From an uncultured Lachnospiraceae bacterium (GTDB lineage: Bacteria; Bacillota; Clostridia; Lachnospirales; Lachnospiraceae), in assembly GCA_910578475.1 (NCBI GenBank), contig CAJTRK010000015.1, positions 9,683 to 73,682 on the forward strand: a stretch of 64,000 bases of DNA, written 5' to 3'. The notes under the pieces are model-generated. The model did no database searches and was not told the DNA's origin. It saw only the letters and a program-made list of their open reading frames with translations. Positions 8,598-17,611 of this stretch are shown here, piece after piece (position 1 is the first letter of the stretch; every line of letters starts with the position of its first letter). The translations under genes were made by a program, and so were the position numbers.

Positions 8598-9260
8598 ATG
8601 AAGGGATTACTCATCAAAGATTATAAATTAATCATGCACAACAAAAGAATGTTTCTGATTTTGATGGTCGTATGGTTTCTGGCCTTTCAGAACTATGACG
8701 GATACAGTTTTCTGATTGCTTACAGTACGATGATATTCATCTTACTGGCTTTGAATACAATCTCTACGGACGAATATTACAAAAGCACGCCTTTTCTTTT
8801 AACACTTCCCGTCAAACGAGAAACTTATACGGCAGAAAAATATGTCCTGATGCTTGGCCTCAGTCTGCTCGGCACGGCGCTCAGTACACTTCTTTGCATA
8901 CTGGTTCACAGGAACCTGCTGCAGGAACTCATCTTGGAAGGCGTCTCTATTTATATTATTCTGGTACTGTTCCAGCTACTTATGATTCCGATTCAGTTAA
9001 AGTTCGGGAACGATAAGGGAAGAATCGTACTGCTTGGTTTACTGGCCGTTGTTGCGGGTATCGCATCATCCATAGGCACAATACTGCCCCTGATTTTCAG
9101 TATGCAGGGCAGTATCGCCGAAATGCTTACGAATGCGGTTCAGTGGTTTATCGGCCTTCCAATCGACAGAATTGTGGCAGTCATTATCCTGACCTGTACC
9201 GTCTGCTTTGCCGTTTCCTACGGCTGCAGCCTCCATATTATGCGGAAGAAAGAATTTTAG
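8598..9260 (+). CDS. ABC-2 permease, ABC2_membrane_5-like
   Basis: The 220-residue permease has six predicted helices. The N-terminus MKGLLIKDYKLI and the segment DEYYKSTPFLLTLPVKRETYTAEKY are typical of small ABC-2 permeases partnered with YtrA-type regulators. It starts 2 nt after the ATPase stop, so the pair is translationally coupled. I see no terminator between this gene and the pgi promoter, so read-through into pgi is possible. Confidence 0.85.
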   Translation: MKGLLIKDYKLIMHNKRMFLILMVVWFLAFQNYDGYSFLIAYSTMIFILLALNTISTDEYYKSTPFLLTLPVKRETYTAEKYVLMLGLSLLGTALSTLLCILVHRNLLQELILEGVSIYIILVLFQLLMIPIQLKFGNDKGRIVLLGLLAVVAGIASSIGTILPLIFSMQGSIAEMLTNAVQWFIGLPIDRIVAVIILTCTVCFAVSYGCSLHIMRKKEF

Positions 9261-9291
9261 GCTCTTTGCCGTGAATTAAAATGAGAAAATC

Positions 9292-9320
9292 TTGAAAATC
9301 CATCCCACCAATGCTACACT
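9292..9320 (+). promoter_or_regulatory. SigmaA promoter of pgi
   Basis: TTGAAA (9292-9297), a 17-bp spacer and TACACT (9315-9320). The predicted transcription start, near 9327, falls just before the first arm of the 12-bp inverted repeat at 9329, so the transcript would begin with that hairpin. Confidence 0.65.
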
Positions 9321-9328
9321 AATGATAT

Positions 9329-9378
9329 GTCAGATACTTCCATATATAATCATATATTATAATATAGAAGTATCTGAC
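9329..9378 (+). repeat. 12-bp perfect inverted repeat in the pgi 5' leader
   Basis: GTCAGATACTTC (9329-9340) and GAAGTATCTGAC (9367-9378) are perfect complements separated by 26 AT-only or nearly AT-only bases. Those bases can themselves pair partly (TATAAT with ATTATA). There is no T-tract after it, so it is not a classical terminator. It could be a 5' stabilising stem or a protein-binding site. Confidence 0.8.
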
Positions 9379-9412
9379 TCCAAAAAAGGTCTGTGAAAAG
9401 GAGAGATGGAAG

Positions 9413-10759
9413 ATGAACAAAATCACGTTTGATTACTCCAAAGCGGCTTCTTTCGTAAAGGAAAACGAAGTGGAATCCATGAAAAAACTGGCTTTGGATG
9501 CAAAAGAGGTGCTTGTAGGAAAAAACGGCGCCGGAAACGATTTCCTGGGATGGATTGACTTGCCGGTCAATTACGATAAGGAAGAATTTGCGAGAATCAA
9601 AAAAGCAGCTGCCAAAATCCAGAGCGATTCGGAAGTACTGTTAGTCATTGGAATCGGCGGTTCTTATCTTGGCGCGAGAGCAGCAATCGAATTTTTAAGA
9701 CACAGCTTCTACAATGTAGTAGATAAATCAGTCAGAAAAACACCTGAAATATATTTTGTTGGAAATTCTATCAGCTCCACTTATATCAAACACTTAATCG
9801 ATGTCATCGGTGACAGAGATTTCTCCATCAATATGATTTCCAAATCGGGAACAACAACGGAACCGGCAATCGCATTCCGCGTATTCAAGGAAATGGCCGA
9901 AAAGAAATACGGCAAAGAAGGCGCGGCGAAGAGAATCTATGCAACCACCGACAAGGCAAGAGGTTCCCTGAAAAACCTTGCGACCGAAGAAGGTTATGAA
10001 TCTTTTGTCGTACCGGATGACGTAGGCGGCCGTTTCTCCGTTCTCACCGCAGTCGGCCTGCTGCCAATCGCTGTTTCCGGCGCGGATATCGACAAACTGA
10101 TGGAAGGCGCGGCAGAGGGCAGAAAAATGGCTCTGGAAGCTCCTTTTGAGGAAAACGACGCTTTGCAGTATGCGGCGCTTCGAAACATCTTATTAAGAAA
10201 AGGCAAGAACATCGAAATTCTTGCAAACTATGAGCCGAGCGTACACTACGTTTCCGAATGGTGGAAACAGTTATACGGCGAATCCGAAGGAAAAGACCAG
10301 AAAGGTATTTTCCCGGCAAGCGTAGACCTGACGACAGACCTGCATTCTATGGGTCAGTTTATTCAGGACGGCGCGCGTATCATGTTTGAGACGGTTCTCA
10401 ACATCGAAACGAGCAGGGAAGAAATTTTAATCGGGGAAGAACCCGTCGATTTGGACGGCCTGAACTATCTTGCCGGCAAGAGCGTTGATTTCGTGAACAA
10501 AAGTGCAATGAACGGAACTATTCTGGCTCATACCGATGGACAAGTTCCCAACTTTATCGTAAATATCCCGGAAGTAAGTGAATTTTATCTTGGCGAATTA
10601 TTCTACTTCTTTGAATTTGCCTGCGGCGTCAGCGGTTATTTACTCGGCGTAAATCCGTTTAATCAGCCGGGCGTTGAGAGCTATAAGAAAAATATGTTTG
10701 CTTTACTCGGCAAACCGGGTTATGAAGCCCAAAGAGAAGAGCTTCTGAAGAGATTATAA
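9413..10759 (+). CDS. pgi: Glucose-6-phosphate isomerase
   Basis: The 448-residue enzyme interconverts glucose-6-phosphate and fructose-6-phosphate in glycolysis/gluconeogenesis. The length fits the shorter Firmicute PGI form. Diagnostic stretches are [19 protein letters not shown] (sugar-phosphate binding), [31 protein letters not shown] (the SIS-domain signature) and the C-terminal [15 protein letters not shown] with the catalytic Lys. AAGGAGA precedes the ATG. It is a single-gene unit with its own promoter, a leader hairpin and a strong terminator. Codon use is that of a highly expressed gene. Confidence 0.97.
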   Translation: MNKITFDYSKAASFVKENEVESMKKLALDAKEVLVGKNGAGNDFLGWIDLPVNYDKEEFARIKKAAAKIQSDSEVLLVIGIGGSYLGARAAIEFLRHSFYNVVDKSVRKTPEIYFVGNSISSTYIKHLIDVIGDRDFSINMISKSGTTTEPAIAFRVFKEMAEKKYGKEGAAKRIYATTDKARGSLKNLATEEGYESFVVPDDVGGRFSVLTAVGLLPIAVSGADIDKLMEGAAEGRKMALEAPFEENDALQYAALRNILLRKGKNIEILANYEPSVHYVSEWWKQLYGESEGKDQKGIFPASVDLTTDLHSMGQFIQDGARIMFETVLNIETSREEILIGEEPVDLDGLNYLAGKSVDFVNKSAMNGTILAHTDGQVPNFIVNIPEVSEFYLGELFYFFEFACGVSGYLLGVNPFNQPGVESYKKNMFALLGKPGYEAQREELLKRL

Positions 10760-10769
10760 ATTGTAATAT

Positions 10770-10830
10770 GTGTGCCCTGCGGCACACCGGTAAAATCCAC
10801 CAGATTTTCTTCAAATTTGGTGGATTTTAT
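10770..10830 (+). terminator. pgi terminator, two adjacent hairpins
   Basis: A small hairpin GTGTGCC-ctgc-GGCACAC (10770-10787) is followed by a 12-bp stem, TAAAATCCACCA (10791-10802) with TGGTGGATTTTA (10818-10829). It sits 11 nt after the pgi stop. Confidence 0.8.
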
Positions 10831-10858
10831 TCGCTTACGGTAAAGAGGTGCGGGGAGA

Positions 10859-11440
10859 ATGACAGAGGGTGAACTCAAAAATCGAAGAATCATCATAAAA
10901 GACATCGAAAATAACCGGGTTATCGCAGATACACAGATTATCCGCTATAACAGTTCGGTCAATTCCGTTATGATTAGCGCTGCCAGCTTTCAGGAGAAAA
11001 AATTTTACAACATATCCGCCATTATTTTTACGGAAAAAGGATTGTATGAATCCTCCGGCACAATCAGAGGCACTGTCACTGGAAATGAAATCGAAGTATT
11101 TCTCGGCAAAAGCAAAGAAAAGGAAGACCGGGCCAAAACAAGATATCCGATTTCCTTAGAAGGAAACGTAAAAGGGATTTATATTGACAACAAAGAAGTT
11201 TCTCTGCACAGGGGCATACATATCGAAACGGTCAATATGAGCGCAAACGGCATTTTGATGAAAGCGGATGCCGGTTCTTTTGAAGTCGGTGAAATCTTTA
11301 CGCTCCTGCTTGAAATGGGCAAAAACACGCTGGAACTGCAATGTGAAATCGTAAGAATCCATAAAAGCGATTTACTGCTTGAAGAATACGGCTGCCGGAT
11401 TGTCGAAATTCAGGTTGACCGGAAAGGAGGGCAGGCATAG
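10859..11440 (+). CDS. PilZ-domain protein, likely c-di-GMP receptor
   Basis: The 193-residue protein has an N-terminal beta-rich domain (about 1-90, YcgR-N-like) and a PilZ domain. The PilZ signs are TRYPIS (around residue 100, the RxxxR-like part, with one arginine not obvious) and VNMSANGILM (about 125-134, corresponding to DxSxxG, where Asp is Asn here). These changes may weaken c-di-GMP binding. The gene is directly followed (1 nt) by an HD-GYP phosphodiesterase, so receptor and degrading enzyme are co-expressed. GGGGAGA precedes the ATG. Confidence 0.8.
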   Translation: MTEGELKNRRIIIKDIENNRVIADTQIIRYNSSVNSVMISAASFQEKKFYNISAIIFTEKGLYESSGTIRGTVTGNEIEVFLGKSKEKEDRAKTRYPISLEGNVKGIYIDNKEVSLHRGIHIETVNMSANGILMKADAGSFEVGEIFTLLLEMGKNTLELQCEIVRIHKSDLLLEEYGCRIVEIQVDRKGGQA

Positions 11441-11441
11441 T

Positions 11442-12527
11442 ATGGATACGGGACAATTACTGGAACTTCCTATCGAATATTTGTGGGAAGGACTGGTATT
11501 AAAAAACAATATCTACAATCATACAGGCTCGGTTCTGCTGCTTCCAAAAGGAGAAACGGTTACGGCTTCCAAACTGAGCAGACTGCTGCGGTTTTACGGA
11601 AAAGATAAGTATATCATGGTGTATGAAGATACTTATCTGGAAATTATGTCGGATGAACACGCTTCTCCAAAAGCCCGTCAGGATATGACGGAGCAATACA
11701 TGGGGTACGCGAAGCTGCACCGGAATATCGGCAGTATCTTCCAGTCCCCGAACATCGCTTCCCTGCTGAGCAGCGCGCAGATGGACCCGTTAGTCGAAGC
11801 CATTTCGGCAAAGCGGGTTCAGTTCGACCCGATTATGATATTTTCCTGTATCAATTTTCCCCGGCCAATGGATGAAGGGCTGCAGCGTCATTCGTTAAAC
11901 GTCGCCCTCTTAAACGGCATTCAGGCCGAATGGCTGAATCTGGAACCGGAAGATGTGAAAGCTTTTACACTGGCGGGGCTGTTACACGACATCGGCAAGA
12001 CGATGATACCGGAAGAAATTTTGAACGCGCCCCGAAAACTGACGGAGGAAGAGCTGCAGACCATGCGCCTGCATCCGCTTTATTCGGACAAACTGCTTGG
12101 TTCTAAATTTGGTGAACGCGTAAGGCTGGCCGCCCGGCATCATCATGAAAAACTGAACGGCAAGGGATATCCGGATGGGATTCAGGGGGATGAACTGGAC
12201 CTCTGCACCCGGGTGACAGCCATATCGGATATTTACGATGCAATGGTTTCCGCGCGGAGCTACAAGGGCGCGAGACTGCCGCTCCATGTTCTCGATATGT
12301 TTTATAAAGAAGAATTTGACGGTCTCGACCGGGGACTCGTGATGCGTTTCCTGAAAAATATGCGCCTGAAATATACGAACAGGTCGGTTATTATGTCCAA
12401 CGGTGAAACGGGCATCATCCGTTATATACCGCCCAACGACGCGGGGCATCCAATCGTCCAGCAGGAAGAGCTTGTCAGGCAGGCCGATGAAAACTGGTAC
12501 TGCCGGGAGATGGTGGCAGTTTATTAG
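11442..12527 (+). CDS. HD-GYP domain c-di-GMP phosphodiesterase
   Basis: The 361-residue protein has an uncharacterised N-terminal region (about 1-135) and a C-terminal HD-GYP domain. Metal and catalytic residues are visible: QRHS upstream, HDIGK (His182-Asp183), and HHHEKLNGKGYPDG (about 233-246), which is the HHE...GxGYP signature. Such enzymes hydrolyse cyclic di-GMP. I start at ATG 11442, 12 nt after AAAGGAGG. An upstream in-frame ATG at 11379 lies within the PilZ gene. The gene is coupled to the PilZ gene and ends before a terminator. Confidence 0.92.
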   Translation: MDTGQLLELPIEYLWEGLVLKNNIYNHTGSVLLLPKGETVTASKLSRLLRFYGKDKYIMVYEDTYLEIMSDEHASPKARQDMTEQYMGYAKLHRNIGSIFQSPNIASLLSSAQMDPLVEAISAKRVQFDPIMIFSCINFPRPMDEGLQRHSLNVALLNGIQAEWLNLEPEDVKAFTLAGLLHDIGKTMIPEEILNAPRKLTEEELQTMRLHPLYSDKLLGSKFGERVRLAARHHHEKLNGKGYPDGIQGDELDLCTRVTAISDIYDAMVSARSYKGARLPLHVLDMFYKEEFDGLDRGLVMRFLKNMRLKYTNRSVIMSNGETGIIRYIPPNDAGHPIVQQEELVRQADENWYCREMVAVY

Positions 12528-12563
12528 AAAAACGCCGGCATGAAACGCTGAAAAGTCATGGAA

Positions 12564-12591
12564 AAAGCGCAGGTTTCACGGCCTGCGCTTT
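12564..12591. terminator. Bidirectional intrinsic terminator
   Basis: AAAGCGCAGG (12564-12573) pairs perfectly with CCTGCGCTTT (12582-12591), loop 8 nt. It lies between the converging HD-GYP gene and the ECF operon, and the T-run is better in the minus direction. Confidence 0.85.
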
Positions 12592-12595
12592 CAGG

Positions 12596-13423
12596 TTATA
12601 CTGCATCGTTTTTTTCTGTCTGTCCGTTCTTTATATACGCCGCCACTTCTTCGATGTCGAGCGTATTCTGCGTCATGCCGAGCTGATTTGCAATTCTGAC
12701 GAGCGCCGGCTGTTTTAACATGGCTCTGTTCATAATTTCCTTTTCAAAAAATACATCTTTTGTTTTACCGTCGGCAATGACTTTCTTCTGGCACATAACG
12801 ATTACACGGTCATAATTTTCCGCTACAAATTCCATATCATGGGTAATCGTTACGATTGCCTTGCCCCGATTTGTCAAAACTTTATTCAGCTCGGACAGTC
12901 TTTCCAAGCCATCCAGGTCCTGACCTGCCGTTGGCTCATCAAAAATCATGACGTCGCAGTCGCTTGCGATAACGGACGCTATCGTAACAAATTTCCGGAT
13001 GGACAATGGAAGGTCGTAGGGATTCATATCCAGATACGGCTCGATTCCCGTAAGCTTTGCCGCGTCTTTTACGCGCATTTCGCACTCTTCCATCGGCGTC
13101 TTCATTTTCTTGAGCCCATATTCCACTTCTTTATATACCGTTGAATTGAAAATCTGGTCTTCCGGATTCTGAAATACATATCCGACTTTTCTCGCCATTT
13201 GCGCCGTAGTATATTTTTGAGTCGATTCTCCCCGAATCAGCACATCGCCCGTACAGGGTTTCGTCAGACCGTTCAGCATTTTGACCGTGGTCGTTTTTCC
13301 CGCGCCATTCTGCCCTATAATCGCAATATTCTCCCCGGCCTCAATCGAAAAACTAACGTCATCTACGGCAAGATATCCGTTCGGATATTGAAATGAGATA
13401 TTCTTAACTTCTACAAGCGCCAT
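12596..13423 (-). CDS. ECF transporter ATPase with degenerate signature motif
   Basis: The 275-residue ATPase is the second energising subunit of an ECF importer. It has Walker A GQNGAGKT (37-44), Q-loop VFQNPEDQ (Gln85), Walker B VMIFDEPTAG (Glu163) and switch His in VTITHD. The ABC signature, normally LSGGQ, is replaced by LPLSIRK (138-144). In an ATPase dimer this leaves one composite ATP site without a normal signature, as in other asymmetric ABC pairs. It is the last gene of a seven-gene operon and overlaps the previous ATPase gene by 13 nt. The partner ATPase has a canonical signature. Confidence 0.9.
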   Translation of the reverse strand: MALVEVKNISFQYPNGYLAVDDVSFSIEAGENIAIIGQNGAGKTTTVKMLNGLTKPCTGDVLIRGESTQKYTTAQMARKVGYVFQNPEDQIFNSTVYKEVEYGLKKMKTPMEECEMRVKDAAKLTGIEPYLDMNPYDLPLSIRKFVTIASVIASDCDVMIFDEPTAGQDLDGLERLSELNKVLTNRGKAIVTITHDMEFVAENYDRVIVMCQKKVIADGKTKDVFFEKEIMNRAMLKQPALVRIANQLGMTQNTLDIEEVAAYIKNGQTEKNDAV

Positions 13424-14289
13424 TTTTCCATTTCCTTCCTCTTATTTTCCATCACCGCTTTGATTGTATTTACGGTCTCTTCCACGGTAACGGGAGTTCC
13501 TTCCATATCAATTCCCATATTTTTCAGTTCTCCGGCTATTTTCGTACACTGTGGAAGCCGCGTATGATATTCTTCACATAAAGGATTTGAAAAAACTTCT
13601 TTTGCCGTGCCTTCCATAACGACTTCTCCTTTATGCAACACGACGACATGGTCCGCATATTCCGCAATCTGCTCCATTTTATGTTCCACAAGCACGATGG
13701 TCTTACCCATCGATTTCATCAGCTTTATGACTTCAAATACATCGTCTGTACTCTGTGGGTCCAGTTGGGACGTCGGTTCGTCAATGACGAGAACCGGCTG
13801 CCCCATGACAAGAATTGCGGCAAGGGCAACTCTCTGCTGCTGCCCGCCGGAAAGCTGAAACGGATTTCTGTCCCGAAATTCCTCTATTTTGGTCATTCGC
13901 ATCGTTTCTTCCACACGCCGGATAATGATTTCCCTTTCGATTCCCATATTTTCCAGCCCATATGCCAGTTCTTCGAAAACCGTTTTTGCAATGCCGCTTA
14001 TCTGCGTAAAAGGATTTTGGAATACAAAACCGATATCCAGCGCCGTGTTTCCAATCTCTTCTTTCTGCACATCTTTGCCGTTTACGATAATCTCTCCTGA
14101 TATCTCTCCTTTATAAAATTTCGGAACAAATCCGCGAATCGCATTGCACAGGGTTGTTTTTCCACTTCCGTTCGCGCCGATAATCGCGCATAATTCGCCT
14201 TTTTTCACATTCAGATTAATGTTTCTTAATACCGGCTCTTCGGAAATAGGATACTTATATGTGAGATTTGTTATTTGAATGCTGTCCAT
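13411..14289 (-). CDS. ECF transporter ATPase, canonical
   Basis: The 292-residue ATPase has Walker A GANGSGKTT (38-46), Q-loop VFQNPFTQ, signature [13 protein letters not shown] (from 146), Walker B VLVIDEPTSQLD and switch His LVEHK. It pairs with the following divergent ATPase to power an ECF module whose T and S subunits are encoded upstream. Its start lies 19 nt inside the 3' end of the T-subunit gene. Confidence 0.92.
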   Translation of the reverse strand: MDSIQITNLTYKYPISEEPVLRNINLNVKKGELCAIIGANGSGKTTLCNAIRGFVPKFYKGEISGEIIVNGKDVQKEEIGNTALDIGFVFQNPFTQISGIAKTVFEELAYGLENMGIEREIIIRRVEETMRMTKIEEFRDRNPFQLSGGQQQRVALAAILVMGQPVLVIDEPTSQLDPQSTDDVFEVIKLMKSMGKTIVLVEHKMEQIAEYADHVVVLHKGEVVMEGTAKEVFSNPLCEEYHTRLPQCTKIAGELKNMGIDMEGTPVTVEETVNTIKAVMENKRKEMEKWRL

Positions 14290-15038
14290 AAAATGATTTT
14301 CCCTCCTATCGCCAGAATAACCGCCGCTATCATTAACTTTCTGATGATTTTGTCTGTCTTTATGTCCGGAATGATTTTAATGGAAGTTTTCCGGCACGGC
14401 GCCGAAAACGCTCTGGCTTCCAGTGTAATCGCCCTTTCCTCCGCATTGACAATCGCATTCAGAATCAGCGGACCGATGGACGGCAGAAAGGCTTTCGCTC
14501 TTACAAGCATATTGCTCTCCATTTCGATGCCGCGGGATTTCTGCGCTTCCAATATAGCGCCCATCCGCTTCACCATCTGCGGTATAATATTTGCCGTAGA
14601 CATAAGAACGTATGTAACGGTCGGCGATATGCCGCTTTTTTCCAGTACCGCCATCAGGTTTCCCAGGTCGATTAACCGAAAGCCCAAAATAGCGGCCGAA
14701 CCCGCCCCAAACAGACGGGAGCACAGTTTCGAAGCCTGCTCCAGTCCTTCTCTCGTCACTTGAAAAACACCATATTTCCAAATGACGTCTTCTCCGGGAA
14801 TGAAGAAAATCTGGAGTACGAAACAAAGCGCACACATCCATAGTATTGACCTGGACCAGAGCTTCAAATAGGATGTAAATTCACCAAATCCCGCAGCGAC
14901 AAGCATCATGACGATAACACAGACGACGGAAACTTTATAATCATATATAACAGAAATGACTGCCAATGCGACAACAATATATAAAATGGTCAATGGATTT
15001 AATTTCTGAGTCCGTTCTGTCTCTTTTTGCATATTCAT
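14271..15038 (-). CDS. ecfT: ECF transporter T component (EcfT)
   Basis: The 255-residue membrane protein belongs to the CbiQ/EcfT family. It has N-terminal helices and two cytoplasmic coupling motifs, EAQKSRG and TLEARAF, the Ala-Arg-Gly-type pair that contacts the two ATPases. I place the start at ATG 15038 (MNMQKETERT). The in-frame ATG at 15050 belongs to the recurrent leader element. It lies 25 nt downstream of the S-component gene and overlaps the next ATPase gene. The symbol is by family only. Confidence 0.88.
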   Translation of the reverse strand: MNMQKETERTQKLNPLTILYIVVALAVISVIYDYKVSVVCVIVMMLVAAGFGEFTSYLKLWSRSILWMCALCFVLQIFFIPGEDVIWKYGVFQVTREGLEQASKLCSRLFGAGSAAILGFRLIDLGNLMAVLEKSGISPTVTYVLMSTANIIPQMVKRMGAILEAQKSRGIEMESNMLVRAKAFLPSIGPLILNAIVNAEERAITLEARAFSAPCRKTSIKIIPDIKTDKIIRKLMIAAVILAIGGKIILWTAFK

Positions 15039-15062
15039 ATGAGTAACCATGCCTTTCTTTTG
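15039..15062 (-). promoter_or_regulatory. Recurrent start-codon leader element, copy 2
   Basis: Read on the minus strand: ACAAAAGAAAGGC then ATGGTTACTCAT and the ecfT ATG. It fits the short gap between the S-component stop (15064) and ecfT, so it acts inside an operon, not at a promoter. Confidence 0.55.
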
Positions 15063-15063
15063 T

Positions 15064-15702
15064 CTATTCCGCTTTCTTCTCTTTCTTTTCTTTCGCCTTC
15101 TTCCGTGCCTCTATAAAAATATGGCCGTTGGAGAACTTATAAAGATACCTGTCGGACATCCCTTTAATAACCAGATAGGGAACGAGCAGGGCAATAAATT
15201 TGTCCGGAATCTCCGAAATAAAGTTTCCGATTACAAGCGCCAGCCAGAACGGAACACCCATCGTCCGCATGGCTGCAACAATCATGGAATTGGTCGAACC
15301 GTCAAAGCCGCCGAAAAAGGTCAGCACGACAAAGATTGTGCCGAGCACTCCCATCATGACAACGAACGCACCCGATAAGATAAATCTTTTAATATTCGTG
15401 AACATGCCTTTCTTCGACATAAAGCCTGCCGTAATACCGAAGATACAGGATACAATCGCGTATGGCATCGCAATCGGATGGGTCAGCGACACCATAATAT
15501 TGCTCAATGCTCCCGTCAGGCCTCCTACCCACGGGCCCGCAATCAGGGCAATCAGAAATGTTCCAATCGTATCGAGATAAATCGGCAGATGCAGCGTTCC
15601 TGCCAACGTTGAGCCTACATAATTGATGGCAATCGCAATCGGAATTGTCAGAATGGTTATCATATTAAAATCAGCCCGTATTCCTTTTTTTTCGTTATTC
15701 AT
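15064..15702 (-). CDS. ECF transporter substrate-binding (S) component
   Basis: The 212-residue membrane protein has about six helices. It includes an alanine-rich first helix (IAINYVGSTLAG) and the S-component-like stretch GPWVGGLTGALSNI. The C-terminal tail is strongly basic/acidic (KKAKEKKEKK). S components capture the substrate for ECF importers. The T and two ATPases follow. A nucleoside hydrolase and a ribokinase in the same operon suggest a nucleoside or ribosyl substrate, which is inference. GGAGG precedes the ATG. Confidence 0.82.
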   Translation of the reverse strand: MNNEKKGIRADFNMITILTIPIAIAINYVGSTLAGTLHLPIYLDTIGTFLIALIAGPWVGGLTGALSNIMVSLTHPIAMPYAIVSCIFGITAGFMSKKGMFTNIKRFILSGAFVVMMGVLGTIFVVLTFFGGFDGSTNSMIVAAMRTMGVPFWLALVIGNFISEIPDKFIALLVPYLVIKGMSDRYLYKFSNGHIFIEARKKAKEKKEKKAE

Positions 15703-15716
15703 ATGTTTTCCTCCTT

Positions 15717-16679
15717 TTATCCCTGCATTTTTTTCACGGTGTCAAGATACTCCGGAAAAAGATATCCGAAGAATATTTCAAAGAATCTTCCTGTGTCGGC
15801 GTTGACTGCGACTTCACAGTTCTTCATTTTGTCCTTATACTTCATAACGGGATATACGACGGAAGCTCCCTCGCATAATCCCTGTGTCTCCACATCGACA
15901 AAAGCGTCTATCGTATCAATTACGCCGTTGTCCAGCAAATATGCGGTAACGAGCACATCACAGAGCTCACTCCCGAGTTTCTGATGTTGTCTCCAGTGCG
16001 CATCCGCATATACTCTGGTAACTTTATGGATAAACCTTGACACAGGTGTATTGATTTGATACAGCAATTCTCTCAGCGCAGGATTGAGCCAGACATGTTT
16101 CGTAGCGTCCAGTCCTACCATGACTATCTTTTCAAATCCTGCCTGAAATACGATTTTTGCGGCTTCCGGGTCTACCCAGAAATTAAATTCCGCATAGGGC
16201 GTGACATTTCCCTCATGAACCGCTCCGCCCATAATCACTACTTCTTTGACATTTTTCACAAAAGCGGGGTCTTTCTGCACCGCTTCCGCAATATTAGTGA
16301 GCGGCCCAATCGGTACGAGCGTAATTTCTCCTTTTTCCTCCCGTACTTTCCGAATCAGGAAATCCGCCGCGCTTTCTTCTTCCGGAACGCCTGCGCTTTC
16401 TGCCACGCCGATGTTTCCGAGTCCGTCATCTCCATGACAGTCCGCCGGCATGCTGTTTTCCCGCATCAGGGGTTTTCTGTTTCCTTTATAAACCGGAATA
16501 TCCGTTCTTCCCGCCACATCCAGAATTTTAAAGGCATTTTTCGTCACTTTCTCAACATCCACGTTTCCGTTTACCGTTGTAAGCGCCAGAACATCCAGTT
16601 CTTCTCTTGCGGATAATGCGAGCAGAATCGCCAGCGCATCATCAATTCCCGGGTCCGTATCAATAATTATCTTTCTCAT
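15717..16679 (-). CDS. Nucleoside hydrolase (IUNH family)
   Basis: The 320-residue enzyme hydrolyses the N-glycosidic bond of ribonucleosides to base plus ribose. The N-terminal DTDPGIDDA (6-14) supplies the Ca2+-binding Asp cluster. NGN around residue 37, VIMGGAV and NFWVDPEAA further on are also family motifs. I use the ATG at 16679 (MRKIIIDTDPG), preceded by GAAAGGAG, not an ATG at 16706 that lies within the ribokinase gene. It is between ribokinase and the ECF S component, so released ribose can be phosphorylated. Substrate preference is not readable from sequence. Confidence 0.93.
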   Translation of the reverse strand: MRKIIIDTDPGIDDALAILLALSAREELDVLALTTVNGNVDVEKVTKNAFKILDVAGRTDIPVYKGNRKPLMRENSMPADCHGDDGLGNIGVAESAGVPEEESAADFLIRKVREEKGEITLVPIGPLTNIAEAVQKDPAFVKNVKEVVIMGGAVHEGNVTPYAEFNFWVDPEAAKIVFQAGFEKIVMVGLDATKHVWLNPALRELLYQINTPVSRFIHKVTRVYADAHWRQHQKLGSELCDVLVTAYLLDNGVIDTIDAFVDVETQGLCEGASVVYPVMKYKDKMKNCEVAVNADTGRFFEIFFGYLFPEYLDTVKKMQG

Positions 16680-16693
16680 GTACTTTTCTCCTT

Positions 16694-17611
16694 TCATTCC
16701 TTCCATATTGTCTGCACTTCCTGCATCGTCGGAATCGATGTCTGCGCGCCTTTTCTGGTTACCGCAACAGAGGAAACTTTCTGCCCTAGCATAATCGCCT
16801 CTCCATAGGGTTTCCCCTGACTGAGCGCAAGCGCAAAAGCCGCCGTAAAGCTGTCCCCCGCCGCCGTCGTATCGACCGCTTTCACCTGATAGGGACCGTA
16901 AAATTCTTCCTTGTTCCGGCTGACCAGCAGGCAGCCTTCTTTGCCGAGCGTAACGATGACATTTTTCACCCCTTTGTCAATCATGACTCTTGCCCCTTTT
17001 ATAAGGTCTTCCCTCGTCTTCATGTTCATTTCCGTAAGAATTGCAAGTTCCGTCTCGTTCGGCTTAATGTAATCAATCCCGTTCCAGAAATGTTCCGGTA
17101 AACCGGGTATCGCCGGCGCAGGGTCAACGATGACCGTTTTTCCTTCTCTGACAGCCATTTCTTTCACATATTCGACAATATCAAGAGGAATTTCAAACTG
17201 CATGATGATAATATCGCCGCCTTTGATAATATCCGCTTTCTCATCAATCAGTTCTTTTGTGACCAGTCCGTTTGTTCCCGCAATGATAATAATGGAATTA
17301 TCTCCGTCATCATCGACCGTGATAAAGGCCTGTCCCGTCGTTTCGTTCTCTATCTGCCTGATTCCCGACACGTCCACATTGACGCTTCGCAGATTATGTA
17401 GAAGCGCGTCTCCCGCCGCATCTTTTCCGACCGCGCCTATCATCGTAACGTCGCCGCCAAGTTTCCCGAGCGCATAAGCCTGGTTGGCTCCTTTTCCGCC
17501 CGAAACCCGGTTGATATTTTTTCCGGAAATGGTCTCGCCCCGTTTCGGCATATGCGGCGTTTCAATTACGATGTCCATGTTCAAACTGCCGACTACTACA
17601 ATCTTTTGCAT
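16694..17611 (-). CDS. rbsK: Ribokinase (PfkB family)
   Basis: The 305-residue kinase phosphorylates ribose at O5. Visible signatures are VVGSLNMDIVIETP, SGGKGANQAYALGKLGG (PfkB signature 1) and DTTAAGDSFTAAFA (signature 2, catalytic Asp). The partner genes (nucleoside hydrolase, ECF importer) suggest it salvages ribose from imported nucleosides. Its start lies 16 nt inside the end of the upstream regulator-kinase fusion. A second PfkB domain is in that fusion. Confidence 0.93.
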   Translation of the reverse strand: MQKIVVVGSLNMDIVIETPHMPKRGETISGKNINRVSGGKGANQAYALGKLGGDVTMIGAVGKDAAGDALLHNLRSVNVDVSGIRQIENETTGQAFITVDDDGDNSIIIIAGTNGLVTKELIDEKADIIKGGDIIIMQFEIPLDIVEYVKEMAVREGKTVIVDPAPAIPGLPEHFWNGIDYIKPNETELAILTEMNMKTREDLIKGARVMIDKGVKNVIVTLGKEGCLLVSRNKEEFYGPYQVKAVDTTAAGDSFTAAFALALSQGKPYGEAIMLGQKVSSVAVTRKGAQTSIPTMQEVQTIWKE

